Positions 56,307 to 64,000 of a stretch of 64,000 nucleotides of DNA are shown in pieces. The notes below the pieces were generated by a model. That model saw only the letters and a list, made by a program, of their open reading frames with translations. It searched no databases and was not told the DNA's origin. The stretch covers positions 53,227-117,226 of the forward strand of contig JAHBSF010000007.1 of assembly GCA_019639255.1 (NCBI GenBank). Reading direction: 5' to 3'. Source of the DNA: Acidobacteriota bacterium. Lineage in GTDB: Bacteria > Acidobacteriota > Blastocatellia > RBC074. The position numbers and the translations under genes were made by a program. Position 1 is the stretch's first letter, and each line of letters begins with the position of its first letter.

Positions 56307-57268
56307 TGGTTTTCAGGCGTAGCATGCCGTATCACCGGTCGAACCGGCGGCTGTGCATCATAGTTTGTAATGAGGGCATTGAGCGTGCCCGCACTGGTTT
56401 TTGCGGTCAGCTTTAAGGGAAGGCGCCGCTCATCGTCGCTTATCCACATAGACATTTCGCCCTCGCGCGAGAAGAACCTGCCGGGACCGAAAAGCTTCGG
56501 TTCCACGCGAATCGCCGGTATTTTCCTTGATCCCACCTCCACGGTTTCACGGCCGCGCACGTGTATCTCAAAAATATGATTGTCCTCGTCTTCGCTGACT
56601 GGAAAACAAATGATCTCGCCATCCGCCAGATCCCTCAGGCGAATATAAAAAATCGCAGACAGCAGGCTGTGCATGTCTTCCTTGTGCGGCATTTCCTTGA
56701 TTACGGGCTGATGCGGCGTGCGCGTAAGATCTACAGTGCTGTAAACGACGGCAGCATTCTTTTTGTCGAAAACGGCGGTGCGCGTCTGATGTTTCTTCCC
56801 CTCGACGATTTCCTTGAAACTGATCCGGGCAGTAAAATCCGACCGATTGACCATAGCCTGATAACGATTCTTCACATCAAACCCTACAAGACTTGCAAGA
56901 AATCCTTTTGATACGGCTTCTGCGCGCAGCAGCAGCAGTTTTTCCGAGTCGTCGGGTTTAAATGGAATTGTTGATTCGGAAATTACAGACGCTTCGGAAG
57001 GGCCCGAGTATTCAAATGTAATATTGCCGAGCGTTGCGTATATGGGGAAGCGCGATAATCTGATCTCAAAAACCAGTTTTTCGCCTGCAGGAAAAGGTAT
57101 GGCGATCTCGCGTGGAGGCGTTTCGATCCCGGACTGGGTTTGAGCCGCGCGCTCCTGCACGCCTTGCGGCGCTTGTGCAAGGGAAACCGAAATCGCACAG
57201 ATGCCCGCGATTATTAAGAGCGCGCAAACAGACGCGCGGCCCGCCCAGATGTTAGGTTTGCAGCTCAT
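56303..57268 (-). CDS. DUF3108-like exported protein
   Basis: 321 residues with a signal peptide (residues about 8-33). The body is beta-rich: [68 protein letters not shown] and [29 protein letters not shown] follow the layout of DUF3108 proteins, periplasmic proteins of unknown role possibly in envelope lipid or polymer handling. Four-base overlaps link it to both the ICMT gene upstream and the enoyl-CoA hydratase gene downstream. Confidence 0.75.
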   Translation of the reverse strand: MSCKPNIWAGRASVCALLIIAGICAISVSLAQAPQGVQERAAQTQSGIETPPREIAIPFPAGEKLVFEIRLSRFPIYATLGNITFEYSGPSEASVISESTIPFKPDDSEKLLLLRAEAVSKGFLASLVGFDVKNRYQAMVNRSDFTARISFKEIVEGKKHQTRTAVFDKKNAAVVYSTVDLTRTPHQPVIKEMPHKEDMHSLLSAIFYIRLRDLADGEIICFPVSEDEDNHIFEIHVRGRETVEVGSRKIPAIRVEPKLFGPGRFFSREGEMSMWISDDERRLPLKLTAKTSAGTLNALITNYDAQPPVRPVIRHATPENQ

Positions 57269-57834
57269 GGTATCAGTGCCATTCTGGCCAGCAGCAATGC
57301 ATATACCGCCGCCAACCCCAACAGCGCACGATACTCGCGATGTCGTTTGTAAAGATTTATATCAAAGCGGCCATCACGCGATGTGCGCAAAGACCTGGAG
57401 GGCAGAATACGTGGAAAAAAAAGCGGCGTAGCGCCGGCCCAGTCTTCATAGCTTGCGGCAAACAACTCTCGCATAAGTTTTTCCTCGGCGCGCACAACGG
57501 GATAGTACACCATCAGAAAAGTTAATATAAGCCCCGCACCGAGCCAAAGAACCCCGCCGCTCACTGCCGCTCCGGCAAGCATCAGGAAGCTGCCGAAATA
57601 CAATGGATTTCTCGTATAAGAATAAGGCCCCGTCACTGTAAGTTCCGCGTTTTTACGCAGATGCCCGGAAGCCCAGGCGCGGATCACCAACCCGAAAATC
57701 GATACCGGAATTCCAACTGAAAGTGAAACCCGGTCGGGACGGGCCAACGCTACAAACAATGCGGCAGCCAGGAAACCGATTGGTACCCGCAGACGCTGTA
57801 TCGTATTTCTTTTGTCGCTGTGGTTGCTGCCCAA
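57265..57834 (-). CDS. Isoprenylcysteine carboxyl methyltransferase-like membrane protein
   Basis: 189 residues and about five membrane helices. The ICMT/phosphatidylethanolamine methyltransferase-like SAM-binding core is seen in VTGPYSYTRNPLYFGSFLMLAG and EEKLMRELFAASYEDWAGATP. Bacterial members methylate unidentified lipids or small molecules. A four-base overlap with the DUF3108 gene shows co-translation. It lies downstream of the heptose genes, but 72 nt away. Confidence 0.88.
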   Translation of the reverse strand: MGSNHSDKRNTIQRLRVPIGFLAAALFVALARPDRVSLSVGIPVSIFGLVIRAWASGHLRKNAELTVTGPYSYTRNPLYFGSFLMLAGAAVSGGVLWLGAGLILTFLMVYYPVVRAEEKLMRELFAASYEDWAGATPLFFPRILPSRSLRTSRDGRFDINLYKRHREYRALLGLAAVYALLLARMALIP

Positions 57835-57905
57835 AGGTAAGGCTCCATATCAAAAAGTCGTGGGTGGGTGTGCGACTCGCCTGCCTGATTTAGATGTATG
57901 ATTCT

Positions 57906-58961
57906 TCAGTAATCCTCTATTCTCAACCTTCTGCAAATCGCTTCCCATACCGCCTCCACACCGATTTGCATACACGAACAATGATCGCACCTCCTCCTGT
58001 AGCAATCCACGCGGCATTCGAGGTCAGTTCGTTCAACCACAACATCCTGAGGGGAGAAGGGGCCGTTTCGTTTTGCTGAAGTTGGTCCGAAGATCGAAAC
58101 TACCGGCGTCCCTGCGGCAGCAGCGATATGCATTGGTCCCGTATCGCCGCCTATAAAAACCTCAGCTCTTCTGACCAACGCAGCAAATTCCACCAGGTCC
58201 GATTCAACGGCTACGGCCGCTCCGGTTGTCGAGGAGGCGCATACATCGAATGCCAGTTCGGCTTCTTTCGGACCGTATGTTACGAGGGAAGTCATTCCAA
58301 GGCGTTGCTTCATCAGGTCAGCAAGCAGGCCGAAATTCCTGGCCGGCCAGAGTTTTGTAGGCCAACCGCCCCCGGGATTCAGGATTGCGAACTTCCCGTC
58401 TGCGGACTCCTCTGCACGTTGCGCGAATTGAACTGCTTCGGGGCTCAGATTGAGCGGGAAATTGTAATGACCGTTCGAACTGCATCCGAGGTTGTACAAC
58501 AGCGCGAGATTTTTCTCAATCACGTGCAGGGTATCATTCGCCGAGACGCGTTCGGTATAAAAAATCCCCGCTGCACGTTCGCGAAGTGCGCCGTAATCGA
58601 AACCTATACGTCTGCGAATGCCCCCGAGCCATGGAATGGCGCCGGATTTCAGCAACCCCTGAAAATCCAGTGCGACCTCGTAATCGGAGATCTCCAGGCG
58701 AACCTGATTGATTTCTTCCAGATTGCGCAACAGGGAACGGCGCATACCACGTAGATCAAGAACTATTACGTGATCGAGAATCGGAACAGCTTTGAGTATT
58801 TGAACCGCAGCGCCTTTTTCAGCTACCCATCCGATGCGCGCCTGCGGGAAATGCCGCCTCAGCAAGGATACGGCAGGCAGGGTATGAATAACGTCCCCGA
58901 TCGCCCCAAGCCTCACGACCAGGAAGGATTGAGGCGTTCTGCTTGTTTCAGTTTTCGCCAT
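57906..58961 (-). CDS. GT9 family glycosyltransferase (heptosyltransferase I/III-like)
   Basis: About 351 residues. ATG 58961 is chosen because LVVRLGAIGDVIHTLPAVSLLRRHFP, the family N-terminus, follows within 14 residues; the frame extends to 59030 over the neighbouring gene. GT-B fold with GGGWPTKLWPARNFGLLADLM and a C-terminal FIGGDTGPMHIAAAAGTPVVSIFGPTS, the ADP-heptose binding region. A Cys/Arg-rich tail (CRVDCYRRRCDHCSCM) is seen in some heptosyltransferases. It should add a heptose to the LPS core at the inner membrane. It overlaps the gmhB gene by 14 nt. Confidence 0.9.
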   Translation of the reverse strand: MAKTETSRTPQSFLVVRLGAIGDVIHTLPAVSLLRRHFPQARIGWVAEKGAAVQILKAVPILDHVIVLDLRGMRRSLLRNLEEINQVRLEISDYEVALDFQGLLKSGAIPWLGGIRRRIGFDYGALRERAAGIFYTERVSANDTLHVIEKNLALLYNLGCSSNGHYNFPLNLSPEAVQFAQRAEESADGKFAILNPGGGWPTKLWPARNFGLLADLMKQRLGMTSLVTYGPKEAELAFDVCASSTTGAAVAVESDLVEFAALVRRAEVFIGGDTGPMHIAAAAGTPVVSIFGPTSAKRNGPFSPQDVVVERTDLECRVDCYRRRCDHCSCMQIGVEAVWEAICRRLRIEDY

Positions 58962-59532
58962 CCGCTGCCAGAATCCAGTTCGAGGCGTCGAGCAGGTCAT
59001 CTGCAATGTATTCCGGAGCAGCTTGGGCATTGAGATTCACGCTTTCGCCGGCGCCGTAACCGGTCTTTACCAGTATTCGCCGTGCTCCTACCCGAGAGGC
59101 CGTCTCCATATCCAGTAATCTATCGCCTATTACTATTGATTTGACAATGTCTATATTCAGATCCCGAGCCGCCCTCAGGATCATTCCGGGTTTGGGTTTT
59201 CTGCATTCGCAGTCAAGTCTGTAGGGCGCCATTCCTTCGGTCGGATGATGCGGGCAATAGTAAATTCCGTCGACTCGCGTTCCGAGTTCTGCCAGGAGTA
59301 TACCCAGTCGTTGGTGTATCGCAGACAGCGTGTCTTCTGACAGGAAACCGCGTGCGATTGCAGATTGATTGGTTATGACCACGACAAGCCAACCACTCTT
59401 GCGAAGCCGGGAAATGGCTTCTGCTGCACCCGGAATCAATCGAACCTGATCCGGCTCGCAAAGATAGTCGATTTCTTCGTTGACTGTACCGTCGCGGTCT
59501 ACAAACACCGCCCGGCGAGATGCACTATTCAA
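58948..59532 (-). CDS. gmhB: D-glycero-D-manno-heptose 1,7-bisphosphate 7-phosphatase
   Basis: 194 residues. HAD phosphatase of the histidinol-phosphatase/GmhB type: AVFVDRDGTVNEEIDYLC (nucleophile DxD), VVVITNQSAIARGFL, YYCPHHPTEG plus CECRKPKPGMI (zinc-binding His and Cys residues) and SIVIGDRLLDMETA. It acts in ADP-heptose synthesis for LPS core. It starts with TTG at 59532, preceded by GAGG. Its neighbours are two GT9 heptosyltransferases. Confidence 0.93.
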   Translation of the reverse strand: MNSASRRAVFVDRDGTVNEEIDYLCEPDQVRLIPGAAEAISRLRKSGWLVVVITNQSAIARGFLSEDTLSAIHQRLGILLAELGTRVDGIYYCPHHPTEGMAPYRLDCECRKPKPGMILRAARDLNIDIVKSIVIGDRLLDMETASRVGARRILVKTGYGAGESVNLNAQAAPEYIADDLLDASNWILAADGEN

Positions 59533-59585
59533 TCCCCAAACCTCATGCGTGCGTCTATATCACTCCACTCGACATTGGAAAAATG

Positions 59586-59680
59586 GGGAGATAACGGGAC
59601 AAACGAAATGAAACGAAAATTACGGAAAAGCTGAATATTTCCGTAGTATCCGTCTTATTTCGTTTGTTCCGTTATCTCTC
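59586..59680. repeat. Palindromic ACGRAA-array element (full copy)
   Basis: Left arm GGGAGATAACGGGACAAACG, continuing AAATGAAACGAAAATTACGG; right arm TTTCCGTAGTATCCGTCTTA, continuing TTTCGTTTGTTCCGTTATC. The right flank CCTCACGTTTTGTACT (59686 on) resembles that after 37810. It lies between the waaF and gmhB genes. Confidence 0.94.
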
Positions 59681-59711
59681 ATGAACCTCACGTTTTGTAC
59701 TAAAACCCTGT

Positions 59712-60782
59712 TCATCGGTTTAGATGCCGCCGCGCGCGTTCGAGCACGAGATCGGTCGTTATTCCGGTCATACAGCGATGATCGATAGGGCAAGTGCGAA
59801 ACATGCATCGGGCGCAATCGACCCCGTCAATCCTTACAACCTCGGCCCGGGGCCCGATCGGAGCGGTTTCAAACTCATTCGTAGGTCCAAACAGGGTCAA
59901 TGTCGGGCGCCCGAGCGCCGCTGCTACGTGCGCCGAACCCGTATCATTTCCCACGACAAGATCGCAGCGGTCAAGCACACCCACGAGGGCTTCAAGATCC
60001 GTTCGTCCCACGAGATTGATTACGCCCCGGGCAGTCATTTTCTCTAAGACCCGCTCTGCGATCGCCCGCTCCGCCTGAGTACCCAGCAGTACTATCTTAA
60101 CCCCGTATTCCTCAACCATCCTGTCGGCAAGTTCTGCAAACCTGATATCGGGCCATCGTTTGGCTTCCGAATTGGTGGCGCCGATATTAAGTGCGACTAT
60201 GCATTCAGCATTTATTCCGTTCAGCAGGCGGTGCGCAGCTTCCTTCTGTTCGGGGCCCGCGCACAGATCCGGCGACGGGGGCAGATCACCGCGGTAGTTC
60301 CCAAAATTCATTTCCTCAGCCGAAAAACGAAGCCTTGCGGCGTCGACAAGCTGAATGTAATCGTGGATTTGATGGCGTGGAGAGTTCAGAGGCATTATTT
60401 TATCTGTCAAGAGAATTCCGCGGCCCTGAGCATCATAGCCAATTCTGGAAGGAATACCGGCAACCCAGGCAAGTAGGGCTGCTTCAAATGCATTCTGGAA
60501 AAGGATGGCCAGATCGAAGCGCCGGTTCCTGAGTGCTTTAACAGTTCGCAAGAACCCGGATGCGCGCCGTTCCTTGCTGTTGTGGACAAGTATTTCATCG
60601 GCAACCGGAGTTCGGCCCTGCGTTGCGCAGACATAAATGCCGCGTGCAACCGGAGAGGATAAAACTGTAATGTGGGCGTCGGGGAAATGTCGTCTCAGGC
60701 GAACAAGAGCCGGAATTGACATGACTGCATCCCCGAGCCAGTTTGTTCCCCTTACCAGTATGTTTAAGCGTCGGACTTCCAT
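59712..60782 (-). CDS. waaF: Heptosyltransferase II-type GT9 glycosyltransferase
   Basis: About 356 residues. It starts MEVRRLNILVRGTNWLGDAV, and the WaaF-like NWLGDAVMS is followed by ARGIYVCATQG, ILFQNAFEAALLAWVAGI, SRIGYDAQGRGILLTDKI, LNIGATNSEAKRWPDIRFAEL, and CDLVVGNDTGSAHVAAALGRPTLTLFGPT (ADP-heptose site). DCARCMFRTCPIDHRCM is the Cys-rich tail typical of WaaF. It transfers the second heptose of the LPS inner core. A GTG at 60812 is an alternative start. gmhB and the other GT9 gene follow on the same strand. Confidence 0.93.
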   Translation of the reverse strand: MEVRRLNILVRGTNWLGDAVMSIPALVRLRRHFPDAHITVLSSPVARGIYVCATQGRTPVADEILVHNSKERRASGFLRTVKALRNRRFDLAILFQNAFEAALLAWVAGIPSRIGYDAQGRGILLTDKIMPLNSPRHQIHDYIQLVDAARLRFSAEEMNFGNYRGDLPPSPDLCAGPEQKEAAHRLLNGINAECIVALNIGATNSEAKRWPDIRFAELADRMVEEYGVKIVLLGTQAERAIAERVLEKMTARGVINLVGRTDLEALVGVLDRCDLVVGNDTGSAHVAAALGRPTLTLFGPTNEFETAPIGPRAEVVRIDGVDCARCMFRTCPIDHRCMTGITTDLVLERARRHLNR

Positions 60783-60961
60783 TGAGCAGGCATCAATCCT
60801 CGATATTGACACCGGAATTTTACAGATCGACGCCCTCGCCGTCCAATCCTGTCCAACCCGGCGCTACCCGTATACATCGAACCTCGGCGCGCAATCGCCT
60901 TTGGGATCGCGTGCGGGGCCGGCTCAGGTGCTGTAGCTGGAATTACAAAACTTCGGGCAGG

Positions 60962-60970
60962 TGGTATAAT
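60962..60970 (+). promoter_or_regulatory. Extended -10 promoter before the M1-like gene
   Basis: TGGTATAAT is an exact -10 box (60965-60970) with the TGN extension, 47 nt before the ATG at 61018. TTACAA at 60943-60948, 16 nt upstream, is a weak -35. It lies in the 235-nt divergent space with waaF, in which nothing else is recognised. Confidence 0.55.
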
Positions 60971-61017
60971 CTTCGGCCTGTATAGTTTAATGGTGGGCAT
61001 AAGTAAGCAATCGTGGG

Positions 61018-63219
61018 ATGAACAAAATGAGACGACATAGTTTTATTGCGTGTATGTTGGCGTCGTTATGTGCGCTTGGCTACCTGGGTGCTCAGGTTCA
61101 CGCCCAGAAAGACGCCGTTGCAATCGATGTGCAGCACTACACGATAGATGCTGAACTTGTGCCGTCAAGCCAGTTGCTCAGGGCCCGCGCGGAAGTGACC
61201 TTCGTTCCGATGAGCGACACGCGTTCGGTAATATTTGAAATGAACGGGTCGCTGGCAATAAAACAGATCTCCTTGAAAAGTCCCGCGCTCAGTACGCCCC
61301 CACCCGCTCCGGCTCCTACAACCGAAAGCACGTCCACTCAAAGGAACCAGGCGCGATCGCCCCGTCAGGCGCCGCGGGAACAGGCTGCCGATCCGAGGGC
61401 GCAAGCTGCCAGAAACCCGAGCGGTCCGGATCAGCCCACGCAACTTCCGGAACTGCAATTCATTCAGGACAATCGGGAAAATCTCAACGTGCGCGTCGAT
61501 CTGGGCGCAGTTATGCCGCAGAAGGAGCCCGTGACGCTCGTTTTCGAGTACGAGGGAGCGCTGGAAAGTCCGCAGGGCGGGCCGATACAGACGGCAAGGC
61601 TTGCTTACGTAGGAGAGAGCGGTTCGTATCTATTTTACGCGGCGCGGTGGTTTCCGTTTCACGAATACGCCGCCGACCGGGCAACCTATCAAATTCGCAT
61701 TACCGTACCGAAGGGAATAACCGCTGTCGGGTTTAGCGAAGAGCCCGTAGCTGCTGTTCCGCTCGTTGACGAAAAGACCAAAACGGAATACTCGGTATTT
61801 AGTTTCACTACCCGCATTCCCGTCCTTCCCGGCAACTTCGCCGCGGCAAAATACATCACGCGCAAATATACCTACAGCGGTCTGGATGTGGACCTTTATT
61901 TCAAGGCCGGAAGCGAGCGCTGGGCGGATCACACGGCTCAGGTGATCGGCAAACACCTTGAATATTATTCTGAAAAGTTCGGGCGTTATCCCTTTGGAGA
62001 GCGGCTGATCGTAGCGGAGACGGACGACGAGACGCTGCCGAGCTACAGCGGCGCCGGAGTGCTGTTTGTAGCGCCCCGGTCGCTTACCGAAGGCTTTGAT
62101 GAAACGTTGGCGCGGGAAGTAGCCTATCAATGGTGGGGGCAGGCCGTCGGGATAAGTTCATTCGACGATATTTGGCTTTCGCAGGGTTTGGCCGAATTTA
62201 GTGCATTACTCTTCATTCGGGACAATGCAAACGAGACGCAATTTCTGCAGGCTCTGCAGGCGCAACTGGAAAGAGCCCTTGCCTTTGAACAGTCGGCGTC
62301 AATCCGCAACGCTCCGCAACAACTTGACGATCAGACTCCGGCATACCGTTCCATCGTCTTTTATAAAGGATCGCTGGTATTCAATATGCTGCGGCAGTTG
62401 TTGGGAGATGAAAAGTTCGACGGTATGCTACGGGAGTACTTTTCCCGATATCGCGGAAAGAACGTAAATCTTGATGAATTTGAGAGTTTCGTATCCGGAT
62501 ATGCCGAGCGCCCGATGCGCTTCTTCTTCGGGCAATGGGTAGACTCTACGGGAGTGCCGGAGTTTCGCGCCGATTATCGAATGCTTCGCACGCGGGACGG
62601 ATTCCGCGTGCCCGGAACAGTGAAGCAGGATCTGGATACGTTCGAGATGCCGGTCGAAATACTGCTGCGCACCGAAACGGGCAATGAACGACAGACGCTG
62701 CTGCTGCGAGGCACCGCGGTTGATTTCGACATCATGACCTCGGCAAAACCCGTCGACGTAGTGGTTGATCCCGATATGAAGATTCTGCGCAGTTCGGAGG
62801 AGTTGCGACAGGGCGTTATCATTCGACGCGGAATAGAACATTTGCGCGAACAGGAATACGTCGAGGCGGAACAGCAGTTTCAGGCGGCGATCAAGCTCAA
62901 TCGCGGACTTTCGTGGGCTTGGTACAATCTCGGAATGCTCTATATGATTCAGCGGAATTATACGAAGTCGCTCGACGCCTTCGATCAGGCCCTCAACGGC
63001 AATCTCCGACCCGACTGGGTTGAAGTCTGGTCATACATCTATCGAGGGAATGCCTGGGATGCGCTTGGAAACCGTGAACGCGCCGTCGCCGAATATAACC
63101 GGGCGGTTTCAAACGGCAATAACTATAACAATGCGCAGGCGGTAGCACAGGAGTACATTTCATCGCCATTTGATCCGAGGCGCGCTCGACCGAGCGAGTC
63201 CACAAGCCAGACGAACTGA
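61018..63219 (+). CDS. M1-like (gluzincin-fold) exported protein with lost zinc ligands and C-terminal TPRs
   Basis: 733 residues with a signal peptide (1 to about 29). An N-terminal M1-type beta domain contains a Pro/Gln/Arg-rich insert near 95-145. The peptidase-like domain has [15 protein letters not shown] followed by [16 protein letters not shown]. These align with HELAHQWFG and WLNEGFA of M1 aminopeptidases, so His-to-Arg, His-to-Tyr and Glu-to-Gln changes remove all three zinc ligands, though the general base Glu is kept. The substrate loop GAMEN is replaced by SGAGVLF. Two or three TPRs follow (about 605-700, [25 protein letters not shown] in part). It is probably a catalytically dead binding protein in the periplasm. 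Confidence 0.85.
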   Translation: MNKMRRHSFIACMLASLCALGYLGAQVHAQKDAVAIDVQHYTIDAELVPSSQLLRARAEVTFVPMSDTRSVIFEMNGSLAIKQISLKSPALSTPPPAPAPTTESTSTQRNQARSPRQAPREQAADPRAQAARNPSGPDQPTQLPELQFIQDNRENLNVRVDLGAVMPQKEPVTLVFEYEGALESPQGGPIQTARLAYVGESGSYLFYAARWFPFHEYAADRATYQIRITVPKGITAVGFSEEPVAAVPLVDEKTKTEYSVFSFTTRIPVLPGNFAAAKYITRKYTYSGLDVDLYFKAGSERWADHTAQVIGKHLEYYSEKFGRYPFGERLIVAETDDETLPSYSGAGVLFVAPRSLTEGFDETLAREVAYQWWGQAVGISSFDDIWLSQGLAEFSALLFIRDNANETQFLQALQAQLERALAFEQSASIRNAPQQLDDQTPAYRSIVFYKGSLVFNMLRQLLGDEKFDGMLREYFSRYRGKNVNLDEFESFVSGYAERPMRFFFGQWVDSTGVPEFRADYRMLRTRDGFRVPGTVKQDLDTFEMPVEILLRTETGNERQTLLLRGTAVDFDIMTSAKPVDVVVDPDMKILRSSEELRQGVIIRRGIEHLREQEYVEAEQQFQAAIKLNRGLSWAWYNLGMLYMIQRNYTKSLDAFDQALNGNLRPDWVEVWSYIYRGNAWDALGNRERAVAEYNRAVSNGNNYNNAQAVAQEYISSPFDPRRARPSESTSQTN

Positions 63220-63244
63220 AGTTTTTCTACTGAGAGATCTGAGC

Positions 63245-63934
63245 ATGAATCGATCGAACGGCGGGGCGCGCGCGGGTATAGTATTGCTGATTGCAGTATT
63301 CTGCGGTTCCGCATACGCACAACTCAAGATAAATTCGGAGTCGCAGCCCAACGGAACTGGTGGGGCCGCGTTTTATTACGTATTTGAGAATGAGCGGTTT
63401 GCGACTCCGCGAATAGAGGTTGAATTCGACAGGCAGGGAAGCGGCCGGTTTCGTTTTGTACGCAAGGACGGCCGGGACATAGAAAATTCTCTGCAGGTCT
63501 CGTCCGGTCTGGTAGCCCAGTTGCAGGCGCTGTTTGACGAAATCCGCTTCCTCGACGTGGATGAAGACTATCAGTACAAGAAGGATTTTTCCCACCTGGG
63601 CAAGGTTACTATAACTGTTGTGCAAGGCGCCCGGAGGCGTACGGCGAGCTTCAATTACACGTCAAATCCGGCGTTGAACCGCGCAGTGGAAATATTCCGG
63701 AACATAGCCACACAGGAAACGCGCGTGTTCGAGCTTGAAACCGTTCGCGAAACCGATCCCATTTCCACGCCTGCGCAGTTGCGACTTCTGGAAAACGAAT
63801 TGCGGTCGAAACACATTGCCGAACCACGGCGCCTGATTTCACTACTGAATGAAATAAAAATGGACGAAAGCGTCCCGCTCATCGCCCGCAACCACGCCGA
63901 GCGCTTGATCAATATGATCAATAAGGCTAAATGA
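63245..63934 (+). CDS. Exported protein of unknown function
   Basis: 229 residues with a signal peptide (IVLLIAVFCGSAYAQ). Beta-rich N-terminal half with FYYVFENERFATPRIEVEFDRQGSGRFRFVRKDGRDIE, then a helical C-terminus (LRLLENELRSKHIAEPRRLISLLNEIKMDES). I do not recognise the family. It begins 25 nt after the M1-like gene and is probably cotranscribed, suggesting a shared envelope role. ATG 63245 is chosen because the signal peptide begins there; an overlapping earlier frame start at 63170 lies in the preceding gene. Confidence 0.75.
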   Translation: MNRSNGGARAGIVLLIAVFCGSAYAQLKINSESQPNGTGGAAFYYVFENERFATPRIEVEFDRQGSGRFRFVRKDGRDIENSLQVSSGLVAQLQALFDEIRFLDVDEDYQYKKDFSHLGKVTITVVQGARRRTASFNYTSNPALNRAVEIFRNIATQETRVFELETVRETDPISTPAQLRLLENELRSKHIAEPRRLISLLNEIKMDESVPLIARNHAERLINMINKAK

Positions 63935-63948
63935 TCGCAGTTCCCTGA

Positions 63949-64000
63949 ATCCGACCACCAAACATTGGGACATATAAAAGAGATAACGGAACAAACTAAA
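63949..64000. repeat. Palindromic ACGRAA-array element, left part (cut by window end)
   Basis: Flank ATCCGACCACCAAACATTGG GACATATAAAA, then AGAGATAACGGAACAAAC at the window end. Only the left flank and the first two ACGRAA-type motifs are seen; the rest presumably continues beyond the window. Confidence 0.85.

Noticed and set aside
60940..61017. A tRNA-like stretch before the M1-like gene
   Set aside because: No cloverleaf arms or TTC-type T-loop could be paired; the stretch is explained by the extended -10 promoter and leader.

Overview
The window reads as chromosomal DNA of a Gram-negative bacterium, most likely an acidobacterium (Blastocatellia-like). The evidence is a giant TonB-dependent, Oar-like outer-membrane protein with an N-terminal carboxypeptidase-regulatory domain, two GT9 heptosyltransferases with a GmhB-type phosphatase (LPS inner core), a TolC-type channel, and the PSCyt2/PSD1 (DUF1549/DUF1553) and DUF1501 proteins shared by Planctomycetes, Acidobacteria and Verrucomicrobia. 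The assignment is inferred from gene content; no rRNA or tRNA gene was recognised.

Layout. 1-7.3 kb (+): the 3' end of an ATP-grasp gene, the TonB-dependent protein, enolase and an M19 dipeptidase. 7.4-14.5 kb (-): TolC, then an arginine cluster read argC-argB-argD-argA-argJ. 14.6-18.8 kb: FKBP isomerase, purH, gpmA, and a secreted TIM-barrel sugar isomerase. 19-26.9 kb: uronate-isomerase-like protein, DUF1549/DUF1553, DUF1501 and Gfo/Idh/MocA oxidoreductase, then a convergent FadR-type GntR regulator. 27.3-29.3 kb: leuCD. 29.6-33.4 kb: a GT4-GT2 fusion glycosyltransferase, an EVE protein and a CYTH-like protein. 33.5-37.6 kb (-): M20 dipeptidase, amidohydrolase with a CIA30-like tail, FHA protein. 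37.9-53.0 kb (-): a 15-kb MoxR/Bat-type cluster (VWA-GATase, caspase-like lipoprotein, TPR-gluzincin, DUF4159, MoxR, DUF58, BatA-VWA, Gln-rich DUF4175). 53.2-60.8 kb: membrane protein, MFS exporter, enoyl-CoA hydratase, DUF3108, ICMT, and the heptose enzymes. 61.0-63.9 kb (+): an M1-like protein lacking its zinc ligands, and a small exported protein.

The most striking signal is not a gene. About eleven near-complete and several half or decayed copies of one roughly 95-115 bp palindromic element sit between genes throughout the window. Each arm carries four ACGRAA submotifs spaced 9-10-9 nt, so a full element holds eight, four on each strand, in near-helical phase. At several loci the element supplies the stop codon and last residues of the neighbouring gene. 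An outer flank (AAATCAGACCAC...) is also shared with a palindrome at 29.4-29.6 kb that has a quite different core, which suggests a modular, mobilised family.

A second non-coding signal is a TGGT-N3-ACCA operator. It lies directly upstream of the -10 box of the uronate-isomerase gene, at the same spacing before a -10-like box upstream of leuC, and in a near-perfect form across the start codon of the GntR gene. This points to a local regulon.
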